Assembly: GCF_025847205.1 (NCBI RefSeq)
Contig: NZ_JAOYTH010000011.1
Span: 186,001 to 250,000, forward strand
Length of the DNA: 64,000 bases
Origin: Pararhizobium sp. YC-54
GTDB lineage: Bacteria > Pseudomonadota > Alphaproteobacteria > Rhizobiales > Rhizobiaceae
Direction: 5' to 3'
How positions within the stretch are numbered: the first letter of the stretch is position 1; every line of letters begins with the position of its first letter. Of the stretch, positions 7,753-17,050 are shown one piece after another. The position numbers were made by a program, and so were the translations under genes. The notes under the pieces are model-generated. The model saw only the letters and a program-made list of their open reading frames with translations, ran no database searches and was not told the origin of the DNA.

Positions 7753-9111
7753 GACGGCGACAGAGAGCGCCGGTCCGGTTTCTTGATATTTCTCGGCGAG
7801 ATACCGCAGCGTCGTGACGGAGTCTGCGGGCTTGCCGTAGAAATAACCCTGCCCCATGCCGCAGCCGAGACCTTTCAGCTTCAGCGCTTCGGAGGAATCC
7901 TCGATCCCTTCGGCAACGACTTCAAGGTTGAGGCCATCGCACATGGCGATGATCGCCTTGACGATGTGTTCGGACGCCCGGTCGGCGGAGATGCGCGAGA
8001 CGAAGGCGCGGTCGACCTTGACCTTGTCGAAGGAGAAATCCCTGAGGCGGCCAAGGCTGGACTGGCCGGTGCCGAAATCATCCAGCGAGATGCGAACGCC
8101 GGCTGCCCGAAGCTCGGTGACGATCTTTTGGGCCACATCCGCATCGGTCATGACGGCGGTTTCCGTGATCTCGAGTTCCAGCCGGCGCGGATCGAGCCCG
8201 GCACGTTGGATAATCGACAGGATGTTGGTGCTGGTCATCGGATCCATCAGCTGCGCCGACGACAGGTTGAAGGATAAAAACAACTCCTTCGGCCACAGCA
8301 GCGCCGTCTCGGCAGCCTTGCGCAGCAGCGTTTCCGAGAGGGAATCGATGAAGCCGCGTTCTTCTGCGAGCGGCACGAAGACAGCTGGCGAGACATAGCC
8401 GAGATCCGGATCGCACCAGCGGGCGAGAGCTTCGAAACCAACCACCATCTCCGTCTTCAGATTGACGATCGGCTGGAAATGGACATCGACCTCGTCGGCG
8501 ATGATGGCATTGCGCAGCGCCTGCTCAAGCTGCGTCGCACGCTTCATCTCCTGGGCGATTTCCTGGGAATAGACGGTGATCTGGCCGCGCCCGCGGCGCT
8601 TGGAACGGTAGAGCGCCGTATCGGCGCTTTTCAAGAGGTCCTCGAATTCCTCGCCGGCAAACGGATAGACGGCAAACCCGAAGGATGCCGAAAGACGCAC
8701 ATTGCGCTCGCCAAGATCGAAAGGAGCCGACAGCACCTCTTTCAGCATGTTGCCGATCTTTTCGGCAGCCTTGCGCTCGAATACCAAAGGCAAAACGAAG
8801 GCGAACTCGTCGCCGCCGGCGCGGATCACCGTCGCGCCATCCGGCACGCAGGCAAGCAACCGGTTGGCCACCTGGCAGAGGATTGCATCGCCGGCATTGG
8901 GGCCGAAGAGATCGTTGATCGGCTTGAACCCGTCGAGATTGGCAAGGCCTATCGTGAACGGCGCGGGATCACTGGCGCGCTCGGCGGCAATTTCGCGCAC
9001 CTTGTCACGCAGCCTGTAGGAATTGCCCAGCCCGGTCAGCGGATCGGTGTAAGCCATGGCATGCAGATCATTCCGGCTGATGTGCTGAGACGGTGTTTCA
9101 GCAGAATTCAT
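7750..9111 (-). CDS. GGDEF-EAL protein (cyclic di-GMP synthesis/breakdown)
   Basis: A 453-residue soluble protein. The diguanylate cyclase domain spans about residues 18-185 (YTDPLTGLGN, intact AGGDEF at 98-103, SFGFAVYP). The EAL phosphodiesterase domain spans about 195-445, with FEALARW at 226-232, LEITETAV, SLDDFGTGQSSL, KVDRAFVS, VVAEGIED and GQGYFYGKP. Both catalytic signatures look complete, so the protein could make or degrade cyclic di-GMP. There is no transmembrane segment and no recognisable sensor domain. The start is placed at the ATG at 9111; a TTG at 9138 in the same frame is less likely. A PAS-receiver gene lies 200 bases upstream on the same strand and may act with it. Confidence 0.92.
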   Translation of the reverse strand: MNSAETPSQHISRNDLHAMAYTDPLTGLGNSYRLRDKVREIAAERASDPAPFTIGLANLDGFKPINDLFGPNAGDAILCQVANRLLACVPDGATVIRAGGDEFAFVLPLVFERKAAEKIGNMLKEVLSAPFDLGERNVRLSASFGFAVYPFAGEEFEDLLKSADTALYRSKRRGRGQITVYSQEIAQEMKRATQLEQALRNAIIADEVDVHFQPIVNLKTEMVVGFEALARWCDPDLGYVSPAVFVPLAEERGFIDSLSETLLRKAAETALLWPKELFLSFNLSSAQLMDPMTSTNILSIIQRAGLDPRRLELEITETAVMTDADVAQKIVTELRAAGVRISLDDFGTGQSSLGRLRDFSFDKVKVDRAFVSRISADRASEHIVKAIIAMCDGLNLEVVAEGIEDSSEALKLKGLGCGMGQGYFYGKPADSVTTLRYLAEKYQETGPALSVAV

Positions 9112-9311
9112 AAACGCATTCCCAGGATTGGATTCCAAGCGGTGTCAGGAACTGACGATGGGGATGGAGGGTTAAGATTTCGAATGCACCTCGTTCCCAC
9201 TTTCCGCATCCCCCTCCCCAATTCTAGGGAGTTGACATCAATAGAGTCAAACCTCGCGCTTTTGCCTGCCTTCCCAGAGCGTTTTAGGCACCTTCCGAAC
9301 ATATCGAGCCG

Positions 9312-11048
9312 TCAGCCCGCCATGCGTTCGGCTTTCGTGGTGACGAACTTGCGATAGACGGCCTCGATCATGTCCGGACTGATCGGCTTGGTGATGTAGT
9401 CGTCCATGCCTGCCAGCCTGCTTTGCTCGATATCGATATCGAGCGCCTGCGCCGTGACGGCGATGATCGGGGTCTGGAAGCTTGCATTTTTTTCAAGAGC
9501 GCGGATTGCGCGCGTCGCATCAAAGCCGTTCATCACCGGCATCGAGACATCCATCAGCACGAGGTTGGGGCGATATTGCTGCCACAATTTGACGGCCTCC
9601 TCGCCATTGGCGGCGATGCGATAGGATATGCCGATCCCTTCGAGGATCTGGGCAAAGACGAACTGATTGATTTCGTTGTCTTCGGCAACCACGACTTCGA
9701 CTTCCGGCATCGGCCTGCCAGCCAGGCTGATGTCCGGCACGATGATATCCCAATCGGCAGGGCCATCGGTATCGGCTAAGGGCAGCGCCCCTATGCCGTG
9801 TTTGCACAGGGCAAGAACGCTCGCCCGCAATTCGACAGCTTTCCAATCCTTGGCGATCACCAGGGACGGAGACATCGTCCAGCCGGCAGCCGTTGCCAAC
9901 GCATTCGCCATCGTGCCATCGATCAGAAATGCATCGATCGCAACACCGCGCGCCGTGCACGCATCCTTGAAGGCTGCAAGTTCGGTGACGTTTCTGACCG
10001 CGCAGGCATCAAAGCCCCAGCGGCGCAGCTGCGGCACCAGGTTGACTTCGAGAGCCGCCGCAGTCGTCATCAACAGGATTTTCTGCTTGCCCTTCACGTC
10101 GGGGTCGATGATCGCACCGGCTTCGACCAGATGCTGCATGTCGATCGAGCGGAAGGGATCGTAGCAATTCTGCGCCGGAACGAAGACGCTGTAGTCCTTG
10201 ATCTGAAGCGGCGACCGGCCGGACGTGACGTCATCCATTCCATCATAGCCGACAATAAGATCTGTCACGTCGTTCATGCAGGTGACCAGCAGATATTTGC
10301 CGGGATCACCGATGCGGAACTTGCGGGTGACGACCCAGAGATCCTCGCCATCGGCCTGAACGATCTGTTCCGGCATGCTATGGGCCTTGCCGGTTTCCAG
10401 CGTCGCACGGTCGGACCGTTCGAATTTTTCGGCAAGGTCCGGCTCCAGAAGATCCCAGACGGACCGGCCGAGAATGGCCTCCGCAGTCATGCCATGCAGG
10501 GCGCAGAACGCCTTGTTAACGGCGACATAGCTGAGGCTTCGATCCTTGACGCAAATCGGGTTGGGCAGGCAATCGAGGATACTCTCGGTCAGTTCCACCC
10601 GCTCCATGTCGAGCTGAATTTGTTCTTCACGCTTCTTTTGTTCGGAGACATCGCTGATCGCGACAATGCCAAGACCGCTCGACAGCCGCCGTTTGCGCAC
10701 ATTGATCCAGCGGTGGCGGCCGATGCGCTCCACCACGTCGAAACGTTCGCGCCAATGATGCGAGAGCTGTTCGGAAATCCATTCCTCGCGGTTGGCATGG
10801 CGGCGGCTGGTCTCAGGTGCTGTGCCGCTGCGAACGCCGGAATCGAAGATCGCACCGAGAAAATCCTTCAGCCGTGTTCCGGTCTCCAGAAAATGATCCG
10901 GAATAGGATAGAACTGGAGAATGGGGCGGCTCGCAAAAACAATCTCATCATTCTTGTCGCAGACAAGGATGGCCAAGCCGAGCGCGTCAGACGTCGCTTC
11001 GAGCACGGTTTTCTGGATGTTCGCGCCGAAAGACGCTACATCATTCAT
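9312..11048 (-). CDS. PAS-PAS-receiver protein without a histidine kinase core
   Basis: A 578-residue cytoplasmic signalling protein. Residues about 10-130 form a first PAS-like region with an insert and residues about 150-270 a second PAS (ESILDCLPNPICVKDRSLSY, NKAFCALHGMTAEAILGRS). Next comes a degenerate receiver-like stretch at about 335-440 (KILLMTTAAALEVNLVPQL, WGFDACAV) and a full receiver at 447-570, with AEDNEINQ, the phosphoacceptor Asp in LVLMDVSMPVMNG near residue 500, AVTAQA and the Lys in YITKPI. No H-box, N-box or G-box is present between PAS and receiver, so it looks like a hybrid kinase that has lost its kinase core. The start at 11048 has GAGGG upstream. Partner kinase and output are unknown. 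Confidence 0.85.
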   Translation of the reverse strand: MNDVASFGANIQKTVLEATSDALGLAILVCDKNDEIVFASRPILQFYPIPDHFLETGTRLKDFLGAIFDSGVRSGTAPETSRRHANREEWISEQLSHHWRERFDVVERIGRHRWINVRKRRLSSGLGIVAISDVSEQKKREEQIQLDMERVELTESILDCLPNPICVKDRSLSYVAVNKAFCALHGMTAEAILGRSVWDLLEPDLAEKFERSDRATLETGKAHSMPEQIVQADGEDLWVVTRKFRIGDPGKYLLVTCMNDVTDLIVGYDGMDDVTSGRSPLQIKDYSVFVPAQNCYDPFRSIDMQHLVEAGAIIDPDVKGKQKILLMTTAAALEVNLVPQLRRWGFDACAVRNVTELAAFKDACTARGVAIDAFLIDGTMANALATAAGWTMSPSLVIAKDWKAVELRASVLALCKHGIGALPLADTDGPADWDIIVPDISLAGRPMPEVEVVVAEDNEINQFVFAQILEGIGISYRIAANGEEAVKLWQQYRPNLVLMDVSMPVMNGFDATRAIRALEKNASFQTPIIAVTAQALDIDIEQSRLAGMDDYITKPISPDMIEAVYRKFVTTKAERMAG

Positions 11049-11330
11049 TGCATAGCCCTCATATAACCTTGGCGGCTTCTTTTTCCGGGGGACATGCTGA
11101 CGAACGCGCCGATAAGGCCGTATCTGGGGTTCACGCTCCGGGCGGGCAGCTGCGCCACGGATACCAAATGACAAAACCTGTGTTCATTCAGGTCGTTGCC
11201 GAACGTCGCAGCTTTGTATTAAGGCCAGATTAAACCCGGGCGAATTTGTCATCGCCCCACACCTCGACACAGCCGGGGATAGTTGCTGCGCCGCACTTTT
11301 CATGCGGCCGCGAATCCCGGACAATAGAGC

Positions 11331-13130
11331 ATGGCCATCAAACAACTCTCCGAGACCCTCATCAACCAGATCGCCGCCGGCGAGGTCATCGAACGGCCCG
11401 CAAGCGCTGCCAAGGAGCTGATCGAGAATGCCCTCGATGCCGGGGCAACCCGCATCGAGATCGCCACGGCAGGCGGCGGCAAGACGCTGCTCAGGGTCAC
11501 CGACAACGGCTGCGGCATGGGGCCGGAGGATCTCGAACTGGCGGTACGCCGCCACTGCACCTCTAAGCTCGATGACAATCTCCTCGACATCCGGACGCTG
11601 GGCTTTCGCGGCGAAGCCCTGCCCTCGATCGGTTCCGTTGCGCGGCTGACAATCTCCAGCCGCCCGGGCGGCGCAAGCCATGGTGCCGAGATCGGGGTTT
11701 TCGGCGGCAAGCTGCAGCCGGTAAAGCCGGCCGCCGTCAATCAGGGCACCGTGGTCGAGGTGCGCGACCTGTTCTTCGCCACACCGGCACGGCTCAATTT
11801 CATGAAGACGGAACGGGCCGAGGCGTCGGCCATCTCCGAGGTTGTCCGGCGCATGGCGATCGCCTTTCCGGGCGTCCGCTTCGTGCTGTCCGGTTCCGAC
11901 CGCACGACGCTGGAGTTTGCCGCAACCGGCGACGACCGGCTGGCCCGCATCGCGCAGGTGCTCGGCCGGGAATTCCGCGACAACGCGATCGAGATCGACG
12001 CCGAACGCGAGGGCGCGCGGCTGACCGGCTTTGCCGGGGTTCCGACCTTCAACCGCGGCAACTCGCTACAACAATATGCCTTCGTCAACGGCCGTCCGGT
12101 CCAGGACAAGCTGATCTGGTCGGCGCTGCGCGCCGCCTATGCCGAGACCATCCCGCAGGGGCGCTATCCGGTGGCCGTACTGTCGCTGACGGTCGATCCG
12201 GATGTGGTCGATGTCAACGTGCATCCGGCGAAATCCGATGTCCGTTTCCGCGATCCCGGAATGATCCGCGGCTTGATCATCGGTGCGATCCGCCAGGCGC
12301 TGGCGCAGGATGGCGACCGGGCCTCGACGACCGGCGCCAGCGGCCTGATGCGGGCTTTCCGGCCGGAACCGCAGCGGCCGAACGGTGCCTGGACCGCCGC
12401 AGCCTCCCCCTACCGGCCAATGGATTTCGGCGCGGGACCTGCCGGGTTCGGCGAGCGGCCGCAGGCGGCTTTTACCGAAATGACAATGCCGTCGGCGCGC
12501 GCACCGTTGAGCGAACCGGACCTTGGCGCCGCTCCTCAGCCGGATAAGGCCCACCCGCTTGGCGCGGCGCGGGCGCAGCTGCATGAAAACTATATCGTTG
12601 CCCAGACGGACGACGGTCTGGTCATCGTCGATCAGCATGCAGCCCATGAACGGCTGGTGTTCGAGGAGCTGCGCAAGGGCCTGAACGCGCGGCCCATCCC
12701 GGCACAGGCCCTGCTCATTCCGGAAATCGTCGATCTGCCGGAAGACGACTGCGACCGGTTGATCAGCCATTCGGCTGAATTCTCAAGGCTGGGGCTCGGC
12801 ATCGAGCGCTTCGGGCCCGGCGCCATCGCCATCCGCGAAACACCGTCCATGCTCGGCGAGATCGATGCTGCCGGCCTCGTGCGACAACTGGCCGACGAAC
12901 TTGCCGAATGGGACACGGCCAACGGTCTTGCCAGCCGGCTCGACTATCTGGCCGCCACCATGGCCTGCCATGGCTCGGTGCGCTCCGGCCGGCGGCTGAG
13001 GCCGGAGGAAATGAATGCGCTGCTGCGGCAGATGGAGGCAACGCCGGGTTCCGGCCAGTGCAACCACGGACGGCCGACCTATATCGAGCTGAAGCTCTCC
13101 GATATCGAGCGACTGTTCGGGCGCAGTTGA
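11331..13130 (+). CDS. mutL: DNA mismatch repair protein MutL
   Basis: A 599-residue MutL. The N-terminal GHKL ATPase shows [32 protein letters not shown] and the [10 protein letters not shown] motif, followed by the transducer domain with [10 protein letters not shown] and [13 protein letters not shown] variable linker (about 330-400) leads to the C-terminal dimerisation/endonuclease domain. There the DQHA-x2-E-x4-E metal-binding motif is present as [12 protein letters not shown], together with ACHGSVRSG and [11 protein letters not shown] near the end. MutL of bacteria lacking MutH nicks DNA with this motif, so this protein is expected to be a latent endonuclease. The gene appears monocistronic. 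Confidence 0.95.
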   Translation: MAIKQLSETLINQIAAGEVIERPASAAKELIENALDAGATRIEIATAGGGKTLLRVTDNGCGMGPEDLELAVRRHCTSKLDDNLLDIRTLGFRGEALPSIGSVARLTISSRPGGASHGAEIGVFGGKLQPVKPAAVNQGTVVEVRDLFFATPARLNFMKTERAEASAISEVVRRMAIAFPGVRFVLSGSDRTTLEFAATGDDRLARIAQVLGREFRDNAIEIDAEREGARLTGFAGVPTFNRGNSLQQYAFVNGRPVQDKLIWSALRAAYAETIPQGRYPVAVLSLTVDPDVVDVNVHPAKSDVRFRDPGMIRGLIIGAIRQALAQDGDRASTTGASGLMRAFRPEPQRPNGAWTAAASPYRPMDFGAGPAGFGERPQAAFTEMTMPSARAPLSEPDLGAAPQPDKAHPLGAARAQLHENYIVAQTDDGLVIVDQHAAHERLVFEELRKGLNARPIPAQALLIPEIVDLPEDDCDRLISHSAEFSRLGLGIERFGPGAIAIRETPSMLGEIDAAGLVRQLADELAEWDTANGLASRLDYLAATMACHGSVRSGRRLRPEEMNALLRQMEATPGSGQCNHGRPTYIELKLSDIERLFGRS

Positions 13131-13198
13131 ACAGCGACCTGTCAATCGCGCTGGAAATCCGGGTGCGTCATTCATGACACCACAGTACACGACAATGG

Positions 13199-13317
13199 CC
13201 CCTCATCCGGCCTGTCGGCCACCTTCTCCCCGCAGGCGGGGAGAAGGGATCAGCGGCAAAACTCCCTCACCCTAGCCCTCTCCCCGCAAGCGGGGAGAGG
13301 GCTAGGGTGAGGGGCAA
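13199..13317. repeat. REP-type palindromic repeat after mutL
   Basis: Part of the 457-base gap 13131-13587. It contains two inverted repeats built on CTTCTCCCCGC and CTCTCCCCGC. The second is a perfect 24-base stem (13264-13287 and 13290-13313) with an AA loop, starting CCCTCACCCTAGCC. The same words occur at 41222-41357. It could fold into a very stable RNA hairpin and stop or protect the mutL transcript. The flanking sequences 13174-13197 and 13337-13359 are themselves an imperfect inverted pair, so this element may be nested in another repeat. Confidence 0.75.
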
Positions 13318-13340
13318 CCCACAGCGCAGAAGTATGTTGT

Positions 13341-13445
13341 GCCGTGTGCTGTATTCATGACGCGCAAAGGTCAATGCAGCATTTCTAATTTACTGCATAA
13401 TTTTTCCTTAAATCGATTCCGATTTCGGGAATTATGCAGTAGAGC
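13341..13445. repeat. 100-bp hairpin repeat, copy A
   Basis: First of three copies in the window (others at 60261-60360 and 62661-62760). Shared parts are TCATGACGCGCAAAG, then GTAGCATTT-like sequence, then a 45-base hairpin with arms ACTGCATAATT and AATTATGCAGT around TCCTTAAATCGATTCCGA. An inverted copy of the left end lies downstream at about 13523-13546 (GCGCGTCATGAACGACGCGC), so this copy is bounded by inverted ends. No protein is encoded in the gap. Confidence 0.75.
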
Positions 13446-13587
13446 ATGATCGCAACAGATGACGCCGGGATGCATGTTGGCTGAGCGCGTCCATTCCGGA
13501 TGCCTGTCGAGGCGGTGCTTTTGCGCGTCATGAACGACGCGCGGCGCTGTAAAGAGCGAGCGAAAATTAATGCGGGGTCGAAGGACA

Positions 13588-13815
13588 ATGAACAGATTTG
13601 AGGGCAGCAACAACCGGGAAGCCAAAATCCGCTATCTCGATGGCGACTTCCAGATCGTCCTGCCCGGCTCGCATGTCACCTGCGCGATGACCGGCGCCAC
13701 CATCCCCGTCGATGAACTGCGCTACTGGAGCGTTGCGCGGCAGGAGCCCTATGCCGACGCCGAAGCGTCCTATGAGGCCGACAAGCGCGCCGGTATCCTG
13801 CCGAACCAGAAGTAG
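13588..13815 (+). CDS. DUF2093 domain protein
   Basis: A 75-residue small protein matching the conserved alphaproteobacterial DUF2093 family: EAKIRYLDGDFQIVLPGSHV, CAMTGATIPVDELRYWSV and RQEPYADAEAS. It has no signal peptide or membrane segment. The start at 13588 has AAGGA five bases upstream; an ATG at 13570 in the same frame lacks one. The single Cys in TCAMTG and the PVDELRYW block are the strongest conserved features. The function is not known. It is convergent with lpxK. Confidence 0.85.
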   Translation: MNRFEGSNNREAKIRYLDGDFQIVLPGSHVTCAMTGATIPVDELRYWSVARQEPYADAEASYEADKRAGILPNQK

Positions 13816-13858
13816 ACGTCACGTCATTCCCGCCGCCCAGTTTGCGGCAGTGTTTCAC

Positions 13859-14890
13859 TTACGACTTGCGCAGATTGCGGGTGCGAGCGGCCTTGACCGC
13901 CGCGTCGATGATCTTCTCCGGCGAGCCGGGATCGTCGAAGCGAACCTCGACCTCAATCACCCTGCTCTTTTCCATGAGTTCCCCGGCACGCCCATGCTCA
14001 GGTTCCAGCCGCACCATGTCCTTGGCGGTGGTCACCAGCTGGTAGCCATGGCTAGCGGCGTGATCGAGAAGATCGGCAATCTCGTCCTCGGAAAAATGGT
14101 GATGATCCGGAAAGCTGCGGGTCTCGGCGATGACGGCGCCTGTCTCGCGCACCGTGCGGAAGAATTTTTCCGGATCGGCAATGCCGGCCCAGGCGAGCAC
14201 CGGAATATCCTTTAGCCCGCCATCGTCGAGATGTTCGACATTGGCGGCATAAATCTGCTTGCCGGCCCGCGCCGAGCGGCGGATCAGGGCGTCGGCCCGG
14301 TCACCGTTGCCGATCTTCAACAACGCCGAAGCATGGCGGATCTGCTGGCGGATCGGCGCGCGAACCGGTCCCGCCGGGATCAGGAAACCGTTGCCGATGC
14401 CACGCCGGCTGTCGATCACCAGCAGGGAAAAATCGAATGTCAGCCGAGCACTCTGGAAGCCGTCATCCATGATGATGATGTCGGCGCCCTCAGTCACCAG
14501 CCGGCGGGCGCCCTCGACACGCTTGCGGCAAACGACGGCCAGGCCTTCGCGTGCCAGGAGCAACGGCTCGTCGCCGACATCGCGGGCACGGTGGTGGGCG
14601 GGATCAACGACGGTGGTCACATCGAGCGAACCGCCATAGCCGCGGCTGAGGAAGCCCGGGTTCAGCCCGCGCCGGCGGGCAGCCCGCGCAAGCGCGATGG
14701 CGGTCGGCGTCTTGCCCGCTCCACCGACGGTGAAATTGCCGACGCAGATGACCGGCACCGGCACGGAAGCACGCCGCGCATGATCCATGCGCGAGCCGGA
14801 AATGCGTCCGTAAATCCAGGAGAAAGGCCAGAGGCCATAGGCGCGCCAATCCGCTTTGGTCCACCAGAACGGCGGTGCATCAGAAACCAT
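13859..14890 (-). CDS. lpxK: Tetraacyldisaccharide 4'-kinase
   Basis: A 343-residue LpxK, which phosphorylates the 4' position of the lipid A disaccharide precursor at the inner membrane. The N terminus has the membrane-associated PFSWIYG segment; the Walker A loop is [14 protein letters not shown] near residue 55, followed by [16 protein letters not shown] and the family signature [13 protein letters not shown]. The start has GGAAGGACTG upstream. In relatives lpxK normally follows kdtA in the same operon. Here a flagellin gene and a HAD phosphatase separate the two, so lpxK needs its own promoter in 14891-15213. Confidence 0.93.
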   Translation of the reverse strand: MVSDAPPFWWTKADWRAYGLWPFSWIYGRISGSRMDHARRASVPVPVICVGNFTVGGAGKTPTAIALARAARRRGLNPGFLSRGYGGSLDVTTVVDPAHHRARDVGDEPLLLAREGLAVVCRKRVEGARRLVTEGADIIIMDDGFQSARLTFDFSLLVIDSRRGIGNGFLIPAGPVRAPIRQQIRHASALLKIGNGDRADALIRRSARAGKQIYAANVEHLDDGGLKDIPVLAWAGIADPEKFFRTVRETGAVIAETRSFPDHHHFSEDEIADLLDHAASHGYQLVTTAKDMVRLEPEHGRAGELMEKSRVIEVEVRFDDPGSPEKIIDAAVKAARTRNLRKS

Positions 14891-15213
14891 CAGTCCTTCC
14901 AGGCCTCCCCGCGCCGGCCGGTTTCTCCCGGTTTTCGCAATGTCCTGCGCGGCAAAATTCTTGTCCTATCGAAAACATTTTTTTCAGCAGAAAAAGCCGT
15001 CTCGATCCGCGACACAAAACGTCAGATTTCCGCCAATTGCAAGCCGTGCGCGCATCGGCCGGCGCAATCGGCCGCTCACACGATGCCGCCAAACATCCCT
15101 GCAAGGTCTACGCGCAACCCAGGCGATATACCGAGTATTAACCAGTCTGCGGCACTCTCGGTTAACCAGATTGGTGTCTTTCCGTTTTCCTGTTTTTCGT
15201 AGCGGACCTAATA
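14891..15213. other. Divergent non-coding region between lpxK and the flagellin gene
   Basis: 323 bases without a convincing gene, less GC-rich than its surroundings, with T-rich and A-rich tracts around 14975-15000. A short direct repeat of TTAACCAG occurs at about 15137-15144 and 15162-15169 shortly before the flagellin start. It must hold promoters for both lpxK and the flagellin. I could not identify a convincing -35/-10 pair for either. Confidence 0.5.
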
Positions 15214-16308
15214 ATGAATATAAGTTTTAATTCGGCGGCCACCGCCGCTTTGGCGATTCTGCGCCATAATGACAGCACCCATGCCAAGATGCAGGATGTC
15301 ATTACGACCGGCATGCGGATATCGGAAGCCGCCGATAATGCCGCCTATTGGTCGATCGCAACCGACATGCGCAACACCACCAAGGCGACGAGCACCGTCG
15401 TCGATGCGCTGGAGCTGGGCGCTGCCCTCGTCGATGTGTCCTATCAGGGAATGGAAGACCTCATCACCATCACCTCCGAAATCAAGACCAAGATCATGGC
15501 GATGAAGGAGCCGGGGGTGGACCGCTACAAGGTCAGCGCGGAAATCTACGAGCTGGAAAAACAGTTTCTCTCGACCACGCAATCGGCATCGTTCAACGGC
15601 CGCAACCTGCTGGCGCCGGGACAATTGAATTATACCGAAAAAACCTATGTCGACGGCAACGGCAAGACGCTGAATTACATCGAAATGAATGCCCCGGACG
15701 CCAATGTCGCCTTTGGCGGCATTGTTGCGAGCTACACCAAGGGCAAGGTCGGCATCATCAATATCTATGGCGACAGCAACCTCAATGTCTTCGGCCCGGC
15801 CACCTACAAGAACGACGACGGAACCACCTCGGCGCAGAACGGGCTGGCCGATACCCCGCAGGCCGACGGCATGACCGGCGGTGTGGCGCATCAGGACCCC
15901 GCAAAGACCACCGCCTGGCTGCCCGCGTTCAACGGCCGCACCCAGATTGGCTTTGCCAACGGCGCCCAGACCGACGACATGTACAGCGCCTCGCATATGG
16001 GCGAAGTGCCCGACGATCTGGTCGGCTATGCGACCGATCTTCTTTTGAAGCGCTACGACGATATCCATACGGCGCTGACCGACCGGGGAGCGACGCTTGG
16101 ATCGCTCAGCATGCGCATCGACATGCAGACGGACTTCAACCGGACCCTGAAAGCAACGATCCAGAAGGGCGTCGGCCGTCTGGTGGACGCTGACATGAAC
16201 GACGCCTCCACCAAGCTCAAGGCCATCCAGTCGCAAGTGCAACTGGCCGTTCAGGCCCTCAATATCGCCAACAACGCGCCGTCGCTGCTGATGCAGCTGT
16301 TCCGGTAG
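15214..16308 (+). CDS. Flagellin (orphan, outside a flagellar cluster)
   Basis: A 364-residue flagellin. The N-terminal D0/D1 helices read NSAATAALAILRHNDSTHAKMQDVITTGMRIS... with the conserved DNAAYWSIATDMR. The C-terminal D1/D0 part contains LGSLSMRIDMQTDFNRTLKATIQKGVGRLVDADMNDASTKLKAIQSQVQLAVQALNIANNAPS (given here as overlapping pieces of one region). The middle D2-like region is Gly/Asp/Asn rich. The extreme N terminus, MNISFNSAA, differs from usual rhizobial flagellins. The protein would be exported by the flagellar type III system. No other flagellar gene is in the window; neighbours are lipid A and Kdo genes. It could be an accessory filament subunit. It looks intact. Confidence 0.88.
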   Translation: MNISFNSAATAALAILRHNDSTHAKMQDVITTGMRISEAADNAAYWSIATDMRNTTKATSTVVDALELGAALVDVSYQGMEDLITITSEIKTKIMAMKEPGVDRYKVSAEIYELEKQFLSTTQSASFNGRNLLAPGQLNYTEKTYVDGNGKTLNYIEMNAPDANVAFGGIVASYTKGKVGIINIYGDSNLNVFGPATYKNDDGTTSAQNGLADTPQADGMTGGVAHQDPAKTTAWLPAFNGRTQIGFANGAQTDDMYSASHMGEVPDDLVGYATDLLLKRYDDIHTALTDRGATLGSLSMRIDMQTDFNRTLKATIQKGVGRLVDADMNDASTKLKAIQSQVQLAVQALNIANNAPSLLMQLFR

Positions 16309-16319
16309 AGGGGCAGCGC

Positions 16320-17027
16320 CTAGCGCAATACCGTCTCAAGTTCGGTGATATCGTTGAGGCAATGATCCGACGCGGCGGCCAAAGATTGCGGCGAGCCGGT
16401 GCCGGTCAAAACGGCCACCGTCAGGCCGACGCCGGCATTGCGGCCCATGTGCAGGTCGTGATTGTTGTCGCCGACAACAGCGACCTGATGGGGCTCAAGC
16501 CCCGTCGCCTCGCAAAAACCATGCACCATGCCGGGCTGCGGCTTGGTGCCGAAGCCGCTATCATAACCTGCGACATAGTGAAGGTAGCCGTCGAAGCCGA
16601 AGCGCTTGGCGGTTTCGCGGATCGAGCGTTCGTTGTCGCTGGAGGCGACGCCGAGGCGATAGCCCTTGGCATGCAGGCCCGCAAAGAACGTGGCGAGATC
16701 GGTGACGGGCACCGCATATTCCGCCGAATTGGCAAACAGCCCGTCGAGCTTCTCCGTCAGCGCCTCGACCGTATAGGGCGCACCGGCCGCGACCATGCCG
16801 GTGGCGATCTCGACGGTATTGCCTGCGGCCAGAAGGCTGTCGGGCAGGACATGGCCGGTGTCGGGATCCATGCCACCCGCGGCGAGCAAAAGCCTTGCCA
16901 ATGCAGCATCGCCATTGGCAGCGATGCTGGCGACTTCGTAGTTCACCGGAACCCAGCTCTTTACATAATCGAGCAGCGTCCCGTCCTTGTCGAAGAGGAT
17001 GCCGGAAATGGTCTTGTCAGTCGTCAT
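16320..17027 (-). CDS. HAD-superfamily hydrolase, phosphoglycolate phosphatase-like
   Basis: A 235-residue HAD phosphatase. Motif I is FDKDGTLLD (nucleophile and acid/base Asp), motif II is the Ser in GVASSDN, motif III the Lys in GTKPQPG and motif IV VVGDNNHDL. The cap domain lies between about residues 20 and 90. The start at 17027 is chosen because GGTGGG sits six bases upstream; the ATG at 17033 would be too close. It ends 11 bases from the convergent flagellin stop and lies 23 bases downstream of kdtA on the same strand, so it is probably co-transcribed with kdtA. The substrate is unknown; phosphoglycolate is only the nearest family label. Confidence 0.8.
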   Translation of the reverse strand: MTTDKTISGILFDKDGTLLDYVKSWVPVNYEVASIAANGDAALARLLLAAGGMDPDTGHVLPDSLLAAGNTVEIATGMVAAGAPYTVEALTEKLDGLFANSAEYAVPVTDLATFFAGLHAKGYRLGVASSDNERSIRETAKRFGFDGYLHYVAGYDSGFGTKPQPGMVHGFCEATGLEPHQVAVVGDNNHDLHMGRNAGVGLTVAVLTGTGSPQSLAAASDHCLNDITELETVLR

Positions 17028-17050
17028 GAACATCCCACCGGAAGAAACTG

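Noticed and set aside
15214..16308. Flagellin gene as a pseudogene
   Set aside because: The frame is intact with both conserved ends, so there is no sign of decay.
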